Shown piece after piece: positions 14,521 through 22,682 of a stretch of 64,000 nt of DNA (positions are counted from its first letter, which is position 1; each line of letters begins with the position of its first letter). The notes below the pieces were generated by a model, which was not told where the DNA came from, made no database searches, and saw only the letters and a list, made by a program, of their open reading frames with translations. The DNA is from Enterococcus lemanii (GTDB lineage Bacteria; Bacillota; Bacilli; Lactobacillales; Enterococcaceae). Where the stretch lies: assembly GCF_016909125.1 (NCBI RefSeq), contig NZ_JAFBFD010000006.1:1-64000 (forward strand). The letters run 5' to 3'. Made by a program: the position numbers and the translations under genes.

Positions 14521-15522
14521 TTATAAGTTAGCGAAGTATTCTAAAGTACGAACTAATTGAGCTGTGTAAGACATTTCGTTGTCGTACCAAGAAACAGTTT
14601 TAACTAATTGTTTGTCGCCAACAGTCATTACACGAGTTTGTGTTGCATCAAATAATGAACCGTAAGTAATACCCACGATATCAGAAGATACGATTTCGTC
14701 TTCAGTGTAACCATAAGACTCATTTGCTGCTGCTTTCATCGCTGCATTAATTTCGTCTGCTGTAACTGTTTTATCTAAAACTGTTACTAACTCTGTTAAT
14801 GAACCAGTTGGAACTGGAACACGTTGAGCTGCGCCATCTAATTTGCCATTTAATTCAGGAATAACTAAACCGATTGCTTTAGCTGCACCTGTTGAGTTAG
14901 GAACAATGTTCGCTGCTGCTGCACGTGCACGACGGAAATCACCTTTAGGATGTGGTCCATCTAAAGTCATTTGGTCGCCAGTATAAGCGTGAATTGTTGT
15001 CATTAATCCTTCAACAACGCCAAATTCGTCATTTAAAACTTTAGCCATTGGAGCAAGACAGTTTGTTGTACAAGAAGCGCCAGAAATTACTGTTTCTTCT
15101 CCAGTTAAAATATCATGGTTAACGTTGTATACAACTGTTGGTACATCGTCTCCACCTGGAGCTGAGATAACCACACGTTTTGCACCTGCTGTTAAATGTT
15201 TTTCAGCAGCTGTTTTAGAAGTAAAGAAACCAGTACATTCTAAAACGATATCTACGCCTAATTCACCCCATGGTAATTCTTCAGGGTTACGGTTTGCTAA
15301 AACTTTTACTTCTTTACCGTTAACATTGAAAGAGCCTTCGTGAACTTCAACTGTACCGTTGAAACGTCCTTGAGTAGTATCATATTTCAATAAGTGAGCC
15401 AACATTTTTGCATCTGTCAAGTCATTGATTGCCACTACTTCGATTCCTGCTACATCTTGGATACGACGGAATGCTAAGCGTCCGATACGTCCAAATCCAT
15501 TAATACCTACTTTAACTGTCAT
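14521..15522 (-). CDS. gap: Glyceraldehyde-3-phosphate dehydrogenase (NAD, phosphorylating)
   Basis: Gap oxidises glyceraldehyde 3-phosphate with phosphate and NAD. The Rossmann start is [16 protein letters not shown], and the active-site cysteine is in [12 protein letters not shown] near residue 152. The 333-residue length is normal for the glycolytic isozyme. It directly follows cggR, as in CggR-controlled gapA operons, and has an AAGGAGG SD site. Codon bias is strong. Confidence 0.98.
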   Translation of the reverse strand: MTVKVGINGFGRIGRLAFRRIQDVAGIEVVAINDLTDAKMLAHLLKYDTTQGRFNGTVEVHEGSFNVNGKEVKVLANRNPEELPWGELGVDIVLECTGFFTSKTAAEKHLTAGAKRVVISAPGGDDVPTVVYNVNHDILTGEETVISGASCTTNCLAPMAKVLNDEFGVVEGLMTTIHAYTGDQMTLDGPHPKGDFRRARAAAANIVPNSTGAAKAIGLVIPELNGKLDGAAQRVPVPTGSLTELVTVLDKTVTADEINAAMKAAANESYGYTEDEIVSSDIVGITYGSLFDATQTRVMTVGDKQLVKTVSWYDNEMSYTAQLVRTLEYFANL

Positions 15523-15562
15523 TTAAGATTTCCTCCTTATGAAAATCAAAAAAATTTTATTT

Positions 15563-16600
15563 TTAAAGGGTAACCCCTTTTAAAATCTCGCTTGCCGCAG
15601 CTTCATCGGTGATAAGCCACGTTTGTTTTGGTGCATTCTTCATATAAGCATGGATTGCTTTGGCTTTGCTTTTACCACCTGCAACAGCAAAGACATATGG
15701 CACTTGTGATACATCTTTTAATTGCAGTCCAATTCTAGGAATTCGATGAACAATTTCACCGGATTCATCAAAAAAATAACCAAATGATTCAGCAACGGCA
15801 TTTTTTTGTTTCAACATCAGAATTTCTTCTTCTGTCATCTTTCTGCGTGCAGCCATATAAATTGCTTTTCCAATACTATGAATAACACAATTTGCTTCGC
15901 TTATCAAGTTAAGTACCTCTAAAATAGATGGTTCTTGCATCAGCGAATGGTACGTTGCTCGACTTAATTGTTCTGGTACAAAAAGTGAACGATACGTCCC
16001 TTTCGTTTTCATTGCCATTACCGCACTCACTGAATTCGCTTGGACGTTAACCGCTTCGCCAATTCCGCCGCGTGCTGGAACAAACACATTATGACGGGCA
16101 TCTGTTTCTAATGCCGAAAGTTCTTCTGCCACTTCTGCCATCGTTGTGCCACCCATAACAGCAATAATGTTTTGGCCGTTTGGTAATTGTTGATCCAACG
16201 CTTCCCACAGTAGATGGCCAAATTCTTTGATTACCTTTTCTTGCTGGTCACTATCACCAGGTGTGACTAAGCATCGAGCAATCCCAAAATATTTTGCAAG
16301 GCTTCTTTCAAGATGATTCATTCCAAAAACTTGGTCCATAAAACCACTCAATTGTTGATAGGTTTCTTCGCCTTTTTCAGTCAACTTCATCCCGCTTTTT
16401 GAAGCATCAATGAGCTTTAACTTTTTCAAAAAATCTGTTTCTGTACGAAGGGCACGCTCTGTGAAGGCTAATTTATCAGCTAAAACTCTTCTACCTACAG
16501 GTTGCATCCAATAAATATTTTGCAAAATGCGGTAACGTTCTTGAATTGTCGCTAATACATCAGGAGCAATCATTTCAATTACTCTAAAATCATCTAGCAT
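15563..16600 (-). CDS. cggR: Central glycolytic genes regulator CggR
   Basis: CggR is a SorC/DeoR-type repressor of the gap operon whose binding is relieved by fructose 1,6-bisphosphate. An N-terminal helix-turn-helix (about residues 35-65, VGRRVLADKLAFTERALRTE) precedes the SorC sugar-binding domain (about 90-340; VMGGTTMAEVAEEL, VPARGGIGEAVNVQ, VAGGKSKAKAI). The 345-residue length is normal. It is the first gene of the glycolytic block, and an operator with the expected repeat layout lies in its own leader, so it is probably autoregulated. Confidence 0.94.
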   Translation of the reverse strand: MLDDFRVIEMIAPDVLATIQERYRILQNIYWMQPVGRRVLADKLAFTERALRTETDFLKKLKLIDASKSGMKLTEKGEETYQQLSGFMDQVFGMNHLERSLAKYFGIARCLVTPGDSDQQEKVIKEFGHLLWEALDQQLPNGQNIIAVMGGTTMAEVAEELSALETDARHNVFVPARGGIGEAVNVQANSVSAVMAMKTKGTYRSLFVPEQLSRATYHSLMQEPSILEVLNLISEANCVIHSIGKAIYMAARRKMTEEEILMLKQKNAVAESFGYFFDESGEIVHRIPRIGLQLKDVSQVPYVFAVAGGKSKAKAIHAYMKNAPKQTWLITDEAAASEILKGVTL

Positions 16601-16615
16601 TTGCCACCTCCATTG

Positions 16616-16651
16616 GACGAGAATAGTCCCATATAGACTTAATACGACCCA
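16616..16651 (-). promoter_or_regulatory. CggR operator
   Basis: On the minus strand this 36-base site reads TGGGTC-N6-AGTC-N4-TGGGAC-N6-CGTC. That is the layout I recall for the Bacillus subtilis CggR operator (CGGGAC-N6-TGTC-N4, twice). It lies downstream of the promoter and ends 16 bases before the cggR start codon, so bound CggR would block elongating polymerase. Confidence 0.8.
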
Positions 16652-16702
16652 TGCAGAGTAAAAAAAAGATTGATTAAGTTTTTCTCATCCCTTACAAATT
16701 TA

Positions 16703-16731
16703 ATCTTAGCACAATTTCTTATTCCTTGCAA
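16703..16731 (-). promoter_or_regulatory. Promoter of the cggR-gap-pgk-tpiA operon
   Basis: TTGCAA (16726-16731), 17 bases, then TAAGAT (16703-16708) on the minus strand. The start of transcription would be about 45 bases before the CggR operator. Confidence 0.7.
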
Positions 16732-16739
16732 CCAAAAAA

Positions 16740-16768
16740 GCAAGAGAAAAAACGACTCTTTTTCTCTT
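16740..16768 (-). terminator. Terminator after rpoN
   Basis: The arms AAGAGAAAAA (16742-16751) and TTTTTCTCTT (16759-16768) with flanking T-runs on the minus strand lie just past the rpoN stop codon and separate it from the cggR promoter. Confidence 0.75.
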
Positions 16769-16780
16769 ACTCTCTCCTAT

Positions 16781-18100
16781 TCATTCATATCTTTTTCTTT
16801 TCGATGATCCTGGGATGCCAAGTTGTTCCCGATATTTAGCTACCGTGCGTCGCGATAAATTCATCCCTTTAACCTTTAAAGCATCCACAATTTTTTGATC
16901 TGACAGCGGTTTTTGCTTGTCTTCTAAATCTACAATTTCTTTTAAGGCCACTTTGACACTTGCTGTTGAGCTTTCTTCTCCATCGGCTGATATAAGTTTG
17001 TGGCTAAAAAAGCTTTTTAATTCAAAGACACCAAATTCCGTTGCTAAGTATTTCCCATTGACCGCTCGACTTACCGTTGATTCATGGATATCTAATTTTT
17101 CTGCTACTTCTTTTAGGATTAATGGTTTTAACGGCCTTGCAGGATTTAAGAAAAACGCTTGTTGGTGAGCGACAATATATTCACCTACTCGTAAAATGGT
17201 ATCTCCTCGTTGCTCAATCATTTTTTTCAAATGAATAAACTCTTGTTGTTTCTCATTTAAGTAAGCTAAAACTTGTGCATCGGCATTTTTTTTCATTTGA
17301 TCAAAATAATTTTGCTGAAAGGTTACTTTACGAACGCTATTTTTATTTGACGAAACAACAAGGCCTTGCTCGCTCGTTGTTACTGTTAAATCCGGAACAA
17401 TGTATAAATCTTTTGGGTCATCAAAGACAGCACCCGGTGTAGCGGTCAAATGTTGTAAATAATCAAATATTTTTTGAACTTCCGGTAAAGAAACCTGATA
17501 ATTTTTCGCAATGACCTCCCATTTTCTTTGTACCAATTCTTCAAAAAACTCTTCTAACATAATATAAGCTAATGCGGGTGCGTGCTCGTCTCTTTCTGTT
17601 TGCAACATCAAGCACTCTTGTAAGTCGCGAGCCCCTACGCCTGCTGGATCCAATTGCTGGATTAAAGTAAGCGCATCAAGTAATTGAATAGGCGTTCCTC
17701 CCGTTATTTCTACCGCCTCGTCCAAAGAAATAGATAAAAAACCATTGACATCGATGTATTCAACTAAAAATAACACTAGACTTCGTAAGTAAGTATCGCG
17801 ATAATTTAAATGAATCTGTTCCAAGAGGTATTCAAATAATGAATGACTCCGACTTGGAATTTGCGCTAAATAATCCGTCTCTTCTTGTTTAGCAGACGAA
17901 GAAATACTATTTTGTGGCACAAAATCGGTATCAATTAACTCTAATAGAGGATTTTCTAGCGTTTGATCTTCGACAAATTGATTCAACTCATCACTTGAGA
18001 ATTGTAAGACTTGAATCGATTGTTGCAACTGTTGGGTTAAAACAAGTTTTTGTGATTGGACTTGTTTTTGTTTTTGTGTGTATTGTTGTTGAAATTTCAT
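16781..18100 (-). CDS. rpoN: RNA polymerase sigma-54 factor
   Basis: RpoN directs polymerase to -24/-12 promoters that need an AAA+ activator. In enterococci and listeriae these are mostly PTS operons. The glutamine-rich region I at the N-terminus (QKQVQSQKLVLTQQLQQ) binds activators. The core-binding domain follows, then a helix-turn-helix (ESTVSRAVNGKYLAT, near 340). The RpoN box is SRRTVAKYRE (about 416-425, usual ARRTVAKYRE). There are 439 residues. A sigma-54-like promoter is present before the PTS operon at 60702, but no cognate activator is in the window. Confidence 0.95.
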   Translation of the reverse strand: MKFQQQYTQKQKQVQSQKLVLTQQLQQSIQVLQFSSDELNQFVEDQTLENPLLELIDTDFVPQNSISSSAKQEETDYLAQIPSRSHSLFEYLLEQIHLNYRDTYLRSLVLFLVEYIDVNGFLSISLDEAVEITGGTPIQLLDALTLIQQLDPAGVGARDLQECLMLQTERDEHAPALAYIMLEEFFEELVQRKWEVIAKNYQVSLPEVQKIFDYLQHLTATPGAVFDDPKDLYIVPDLTVTTSEQGLVVSSNKNSVRKVTFQQNYFDQMKKNADAQVLAYLNEKQQEFIHLKKMIEQRGDTILRVGEYIVAHQQAFFLNPARPLKPLILKEVAEKLDIHESTVSRAVNGKYLATEFGVFELKSFFSHKLISADGEESSTASVKVALKEIVDLEDKQKPLSDQKIVDALKVKGMNLSRRTVAKYREQLGIPGSSKRKRYE

Positions 18101-18154
18101 TGTAATTCCCCTTGTATTTTCTCATAAAGTTTGCTAATCTAGTAAAAGTGTTAA

Positions 18155-18226
18155 GCGCTCTTAGTGTAGTGGATATCACACAAGATTCCGGTTCTTGTGA
18201 CGGGGGTTCGATTCCCTCAGAGCGCG
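18155..18226 (+). tRNA. tRNA-Arg (anticodon CCG)
   Basis: The acceptor arms GCGCTCT and AGAGCGC pair perfectly. The anticodon stem CAAGA/TCTTG encloses TTCCGGT, giving anticodon CCG (reads CGG), and the T-loop is TTCGATT. The CCA end is not encoded. It lies between rpoN (other strand) and a gene-free stretch. A hairpin with a T-run at 18408-18440 could end its transcript. Confidence 0.95.
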
Positions 18227-18512
18227 TCTTTGTAACTGTTTACAGTATACTTCAAACAACTTCATTTAGCAAAACATTGTTTTCTAGCGGTTTACACCGT
18301 ACCTACGATTACATAAAATTTTGTGGAGATGTGTTTTTTGATGGCCTTTGTGGGGATTTTGTGGGTGTTTTTTTGATAAAAAATTAATATGCGTGGATGG
18401 CAAGTGTCCTCTAATTCGATTTTTGAGTTAGAGTTTTTTTGTGCATCCTATCTAACTCGAGTGCCTCTTTTTAACGATTTATAGTATTTTCAAACAACCT
18501 CTTTTAACAAAG
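18227..18512. other. Gene-free scar downstream of tRNA-Arg with repeats
   Basis: No credible gene is present. Two imperfect direct repeats of about 45 bases (18229-18274 and 18468-18511, roughly three quarters identical, sharing the core TTCAAACAAC / TTTCAAACAAC) flank the stretch. Between them the motif TTTGTGG recurs at 18320, 18347 and 18358 (TTTGTGGAGAT, TTTGTGGGGAT, TTTGTGGGTG), the last two 11 bases apart. Short repeats of this kind beside a tRNA 3' end resemble arm-type binding sites of tyrosine integrases, so this may be what remains after an element excised or decayed. No integrase is visible. Confidence 0.45.
18408..18440 (+). terminator. Terminator downstream of tRNA-Arg
   Basis: The arms CTCTAATTC and GAGTTAGAG (one mismatch) around a GATTTTT loop are followed by seven T residues on the plus strand. 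Confidence 0.65.
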
Positions 18513-18540
18513 GCCCAATATTATTTACTAAATAACGTAA

Positions 18541-18588
18541 AAAATCAACTACAGACTCCAAAAAGTCGAGCGGTAGTTGACCTTTTTT
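18541..18588. terminator. Bidirectional terminator after ywlG
   Basis: The arms TCAACTAC (18545-18552) and GTAGTTGA (18573-18580) have A- and T-runs on both outer sides. It serves the minus-strand ywlG group and blocks rightward transcription from the tRNA side. Confidence 0.7.
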
Positions 18589-18608
18589 TCTTATTCTTTT
18601 CAAAAAAA

Positions 18609-19157
18609 CTATCCATTTCTATAACTTGCTCGTGGCCCACCAATAAATTTCGGACGAGAACGAACCGCCGTCACGTGGGCGTTCCCTAATTCTTTAATCG
18701 ATGGACGAATCGGAACTTGTACGTGTTTGATATGCATGCCGATAAAAGTATCACCGATGTCAATGCCAGCTTGAGCAGTCACTTTTTCGACTTCAACGGG
18801 CTCTTTAAAGTATTTAAACGCAGCGACTGAACAAGCACCGCCTGCAAATAAACTTGGTAAAACTTCAACGATTTCCCACTGATTTTTTAATGCCACTTCC
18901 TTTTCTACAACCAAGGCACGATTCAAATGTTCACACCCTTGAACAGCTAAGCAAATCCCTTGTGAGCTTAAAAGGTTCATTAACGTGCTAACAACCCACT
19001 CACCGATTTCTTGGCTAGGATTTTTGCCGATTTTTCCACCCGTGATTTCACTCGTACTACACCCTAAAACAAAAATATCATCCTTTTTTAAATGGGCTTC
19101 ATTTAAAATATCGATCATTATCTTTGTTAAAGGTTCAACGATTTCGTTTTTTTCCAT
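18609..19157 (-). CDS. ywlG: UPF0340 protein YwlG (DUF436)
   Basis: This 182-residue protein belongs to the conserved UPF0340/YwlG family, whose function is not established. Family features are the N-terminal [17 protein letters not shown] (about 32-48), the [13 protein letters not shown] segment (about 73-85) and the C-terminal [18 protein letters not shown]. It starts four bases before the end of the upstream S-component gene region and probably shares its transcript with the pyridoxine genes. Confidence 0.85.
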   Translation of the reverse strand: MEKNEIVEPLTKIMIDILNEAHLKKDDIFVLGCSTSEITGGKIGKNPSQEIGEWVVSTLMNLLSSQGICLAVQGCEHLNRALVVEKEVALKNQWEIVEVLPSLFAGGACSVAAFKYFKEPVEVEKVTAQAGIDIGDTFIGMHIKHVQVPIRPSIKELGNAHVTAVRSRPKFIGGPRASYRNG

Positions 19158-19161
19158 TTGC

Positions 19162-19662
19162 TCATATCCTTCTTTCGTTTAGAGGTAGCTTCACCTTACG
19201 CAACGCAGAAATTAGTAAACTAGTTAAAGTAATCCCAAAAATATTTTGAATCATATTTCCAAAAATCGAAGCGACTCCAGCTGGCCAAGTGTATAGAAAG
19301 CCTGTAGCAAATGCATAACCGACAATCATGATTAGGCTACCACTTAAAAAACCAATCTGCGTTTGATAACGACCATTTCTTTGAAAGAAATAACCGGCGA
19401 TTCCGCCTTGCAGACCATGAATCAAAACAGAAAAAACAATCCATTGCGGGTAACCTGAAAATAAATCAATTAAGCCACCACTTAAAGCACCAACCCAAAA
19501 TCCACCTATCGGACCTAGTAAAAAAGCCGCCGCATAAATCCCTACTTCACATAGTGTCACAAAACCATTCGTTGCTGGGACTGGAAAAATAAACATCAGT
19601 GAAACAACCACCGTTAAAGCAGTCAACATCGCGATTTGAACAAGTTGTTTTTGCAATTTCAT
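19162..19662 (-). CDS. ECF transporter S-component, probably pyridoxine-specific (PdxU2-like)
   Basis: The 166-residue membrane protein has about five or six hydrophobic helices and the general form of ECF-type vitamin-binding S-components (N-terminal [40 protein letters not shown] near residues 51-69). It overlaps the pyridoxine kinase gene by four bases, which points to a B6 vitamer as substrate. The shared EcfAAT module is not in the window and is presumably encoded elsewhere. An HMP substrate is the main alternative, because ThiD-like kinases also phosphorylate that compound. Confidence 0.75.
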   Translation of the reverse strand: MKLQKQLVQIAMLTALTVVVSLMFIFPVPATNGFVTLCEVGIYAAAFLLGPIGGFWVGALSGGLIDLFSGYPQWIVFSVLIHGLQGGIAGYFFQRNGRYQTQIGFLSGSLIMIVGYAFATGFLYTWPAGVASIFGNMIQNIFGITLTSLLISALRKVKLPLNERRI

Positions 19663-20447
19663 TTATTAAAACTCCCTTCATTTATTGGGTGCCATACATT
19701 CCCTGCTTCTCCGACAACTACGCCTGTTTCAATGGCTTCATAGACAAATTTTTTTCCTTTTTCAATACTTTTGAGCAATGAAGCCCCCTGTGCTAGATAG
19801 GCACAAATCGCTGCTGACAAACAACAACCTGCGCCATTTACCGTTTTTTTATTCGAAATCGGGCCTTCAAAAAGTTGCGAGAAATAAGCAGTTTGATACA
19901 AATCAAAACCATGGGTTGCACCCGCTTTTAGTAAGACTTTACTTTTCGTCATCAAAGATAATTTTTCAGCTGCTAAAAAAATATCTTCTTTTGTCTGAAT
20001 TGAAATTCCCCCTAAAAGTAATTGGGCTTCTATTAAATTAGGTGTTATTAAATCCGCAAAAGGAAACAGCTCTATTAGTTTTTGCAAGTAAGTTTGTTTG
20101 AGAGCGTGTTCACTTTCTTTAAATGCCATAACCGGATCTAGAATGATTGGATATTTTTTAGCATTTCGTTGACAAAATGCTTTAACGACTTCGATAATCT
20201 CGACACTGCCTAATAGGCCAATTTTTACTGCATCTAGCTTATAATATTTTTCTATTGTTTCTAGTTGCTCTTCCACCAGTTTTGCGTCTAAATTTCTTAT
20301 AACAAATTCATTTTCTTTTTCGACTGCTATACAAGTTAAGACCGATAACCCAAAGGTCGTTAAATTTTCAAAAGTTTTCAAATCTGTTTGAATACCGCCA
20401 CCACCCCAAGTATCTGACCCACCAATTGTTAAAGTAAATCGCGCCAT
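19659..20447 (-). CDS. pdxK: Pyridoxine/pyridoxal kinase, ThiD-like (or HMP kinase)
   Basis: This ribokinase-fold enzyme phosphorylates B6 vitamers and possibly hydroxymethylpyrimidine. The N-terminus reads IGGSDTWGGGGIQTDLKTF, where many ThiD proteins have GSDSSGGAGIQADLK. The anion-hole/catalytic segment near residue 214 is VNGAGCCLSAAI. The GAGC form, with cysteine, is typical of the Gram-positive ThiD-like pyridoxal kinases with a catalytic cysteine. There are 262 residues. Coupling to the S-component supports salvage of B6 from the medium. Confidence 0.82.
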   Translation of the reverse strand: MARFTLTIGGSDTWGGGGIQTDLKTFENLTTFGLSVLTCIAVEKENEFVIRNLDAKLVEEQLETIEKYYKLDAVKIGLLGSVEIIEVVKAFCQRNAKKYPIILDPVMAFKESEHALKQTYLQKLIELFPFADLITPNLIEAQLLLGGISIQTKEDIFLAAEKLSLMTKSKVLLKAGATHGFDLYQTAYFSQLFEGPISNKKTVNGAGCCLSAAICAYLAQGASLLKSIEKGKKFVYEAIETGVVVGEAGNVWHPINEGSFNK

Positions 20448-20566
20448 CGTTTCCCCTCGCCTCCTTTTTTATGTATTGTTAGTATAAGGAAGTTTTTTAT
20501 AAATGAAAACAACCAATTGGATAGTTTTAAACCCATCCAATTATATCTGAGTGTAACTGCATAAAA

Positions 20567-20604
20567 AAACCTTGCTCCCCATTTTTAAATAGGGAGCAAG
20601 GTTT
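20567..20604 (-). terminator. Terminator after rpoE
   Basis: The arms AACCTTGCTCCC and GGGAGCAAGGTT enclose a 12-base loop, and a run of T residues follows on the minus strand. Confidence 0.88.
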
Positions 20605-20616
20605 CATTTTTTAAAA

Positions 20617-21228
20617 TTAGTACTCTTCTTCGCTAAACTCATCATCTTCTTCTTCTTCTTCTTCGTCGTCAATAATCGTTAGCTCTTCTTCGATACTTCC
20701 TAATGCTTCGTCATCCTCATCTTTGTCTGCACCAATTTCTTGCAAGTCAGAGTTATACGCTTTAATTTCTACATCTTCTTCATCATCATCTTCATCTTCA
20801 AAAGAATCCTCGTCGTCATCTGCTAAATCAGCATCTTCTGGGTCGTCATCATTGTAGTCAATCGCATCTGCATCGCCACTAATAAATGCATTTACTTTTT
20901 TACGTTTTTTACGACGCGGTGTTTCTTCATCTTCTTCGTCTTCAATTCCATGATTGACTTCTTCATTAATCGAGTCAACCGCATACCAAGAACGTAATCC
21001 CCAACGGTTGTCACCTAATGAGATAAAACGTCCATCAATGTTTAAGTCAGTATAAAACTGAGCCAATGAATCACGAATTTCACTATCTGATTTTTCTAAA
21101 TATTTTTGGATTTGATTCACTAAATCTGAGAAATCCATGACGTCTGCTTTTTGTGTCAAGATTGCGTGCGCTACTTCAATCATTGACAATTCGCTTTTAT
21201 CGACACCTTCGAATACATAAATTTCCAA
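20617..21228 (-). CDS. rpoE: RNA polymerase delta subunit
   Basis: RpoE is the Firmicute-specific delta subunit, which speeds polymerase recycling and weakens non-specific nucleic-acid binding. The N-terminal HARE-HTH domain (residues 1-85; [31 protein letters not shown]) is followed by a basic KKRKK patch and a long disordered tail made largely of D and E. A GTG at 21237 overlaps the SD site. The TTG at 21228 gives [16 protein letters not shown], matching the family start, so I chose it (203 residues). pyrG, which I recall as the usual neighbour, is absent. Confidence 0.93.
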   Translation of the reverse strand: MEIYVFEGVDKSELSMIEVAHAILTQKADVMDFSDLVNQIQKYLEKSDSEIRDSLAQFYTDLNIDGRFISLGDNRWGLRSWYAVDSINEEVNHGIEDEEDEETPRRKKRKKVNAFISGDADAIDYNDDDPEDADLADDDEDSFEDEDDDEEDVEIKAYNSDLQEIGADKDEDDEALGSIEEELTIIDDEEEEEEDDEFSEEEY

Positions 21229-21289
21229 TCGGAACACGTCCTTTCACAGTCTAAGACTAATCATACAAAATTGTACTTCAAAAAGCAAT

Positions 21290-21748
21290 TTATTCTTTTG
21301 GTTTTCCCTGACTTTCTTCAAGAAATACCAATTCAAAAAAATAGTTACCGACTGTTTCTGTCGCCATCAGTAGATCGTAAACGACTTCGACCCTTCCTGA
21401 AATTGGTTCATCTTTCAAACTAAAGTGTAACTTCTTTGTTTTTACCCCTAGTTCAATGTTTCCATAGGGTGTTTGATAACGCGTTTCTGTTACTTGCCCT
21501 TGATTAAATAAAAAACGCGTCCTTGTTTGGGCTGTTCGAACCAATTGAACTTGGCCATCAGGAAAAATCTTAAGTGTTACTGGATAAGTCACGCCATTTT
21601 CTTGTGGCTCTTGATAGCGTATATATAAATTATCGCCCACGCGTGCAACTTGCCCTAGTAATTCATATAAAAATTCCTCTTCTTCATTGTTTTGTTTGAT
21701 GAGCGTTCGTAAATGTATTGTAACGTTCATCCCTTTTTTTAAATCCAT
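21290..21748 (-). CDS. ywiB: DUF1934 beta-barrel protein YwiB
   Basis: This 152-residue member of the DUF1934/YwiB family is predicted to form a calycin-like beta barrel. Its function is unknown. Alternating strands are evident (GNLYIRYQEP-type segment near residue 40; RTRFLFNQGQ near 77; TPYGNIELGVKT near 94). It lies upstream of rpoE on the same strand, a common association in Firmicutes, and a GGGGG SD site precedes the ATG. Confidence 0.8.
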   Translation of the reverse strand: MDLKKGMNVTIHLRTLIKQNNEEEEFLYELLGQVARVGDNLYIRYQEPQENGVTYPVTLKIFPDGQVQLVRTAQTRTRFLFNQGQVTETRYQTPYGNIELGVKTKKLHFSLKDEPISGRVEVVYDLLMATETVGNYFFELVFLEESQGKPKE

Positions 21749-21860
21749 TGTTTTCCCCCTTAAAAAATGTTTGATTGCAATAAACAGTTTTTTTTTAATC
21801 TTTCGTATATAATTAAAGAAGGAAAGATTACCTAAATTAATTTAATCTCGAGGTACTTAG

Positions 21861-22682
21861 ATGAATACACTTATTTTTGATTCAAAAAAATACGCCCAAA
21901 ATCAAGGCTATATTCCATTTGCTTTAACCGACGTTTTTACAGAGTATACCCATTCAAATCATATAGAAATTTTACATTTTTGGCAATTAGAAAATACTTT
22001 TATTTTGGGAATGCAAGACACACGAACACCTTTTTTTTATCAAGGTTTGAAAAAAGTCTTAGATTCTCCTTATCAACCTTTAGTTCGAAATTCTGGCGGA
22101 CTGGGTGTCATTGCCGATGATGGAATCTTAAATGTTTCTTATTTTTTTCCAAAATCAACAGACATACAGACGATCGACCAAGCCTATGAAAAGATAAAAC
22201 AACTTTTACAAAAAGCCTTACCTGAAATTGAAATTACGGCTGGTGAAGTACCGAATTCTTATTGTCCGGGCGCTTATGATTTAAGTGTTGCTGGTAAAAA
22301 AATTGCGGGGCTTGCGCAACGACGAATCAAAGGCGGCATTGCGGTCATGATGTACTTAAGTGTGAATGGCCCACAAGAACAACGTGGTGAATTTGTGCGC
22401 GAGTTTTATCAACATAGTTTGGGCGAAAATTCACAGGATTTGCGTTATCCTAAAATAGACCCCCTGAGCATGACGACGTTAAGCACCCTTTTAGAAGAAA
22501 ATTTTACCGTTGAACAAATGAAGCAACGACTATGCGCTGCTTTTTCTGCAGAAGAAAAAACAACAGACCTTACCATCTGGCTCAAAGAAAACCAATTAAC
22601 TGAAACACTTACTAAAAAAATAGACCAAATGATTACTCGAAATCAAATCATCCAGGAGGAATATCATGAATCAACCGTATAA
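21861..22682 (+). CDS. lipL: Octanoyl/lipoyl transferase, LipL-like (BPL/LPL family)
   Basis: The 273-residue protein belongs to the lipoate ligase/octanoyltransferase fold. The RRxGG-like motif reads VRNSGGLGVI (about 74-83), the lysine of the ligase fold is in VAGKKIAGLAQRR (about 146), and a cysteine in NSYCPGAYDL (about 136) matches the catalytic cysteine of LipL-type amidotransferases. LipL transfers the acyl group from GcvH to the E2 subunits of oxo-acid dehydrogenases. A plain lipoate ligase is the alternative. It is the first gene of a plus-strand operon and overlaps the dNTPase gene by 17 bases. Confidence 0.75.
   Translation: MNTLIFDSKKYAQNQGYIPFALTDVFTEYTHSNHIEILHFWQLENTFILGMQDTRTPFFYQGLKKVLDSPYQPLVRNSGGLGVIADDGILNVSYFFPKSTDIQTIDQAYEKIKQLLQKALPEIEITAGEVPNSYCPGAYDLSVAGKKIAGLAQRRIKGGIAVMMYLSVNGPQEQRGEFVREFYQHSLGENSQDLRYPKIDPLSMTTLSTLLEENFTVEQMKQRLCAAFSAEEKTTDLTIWLKENQLTETLTKKIDQMITRNQIIQEEYHESTV

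Noticed and set aside
18112-18387. A 91-codon plus-strand open frame
   Set aside because: It runs straight through tRNA-Arg and a low-complexity stretch, with no SD site or family resemblance.
20617-20980. Long run of GAA/GAT-type codons in rpoE that could look like a simple-sequence repeat
   Set aside because: It is the normal acidic disordered tail of RNA polymerase delta.
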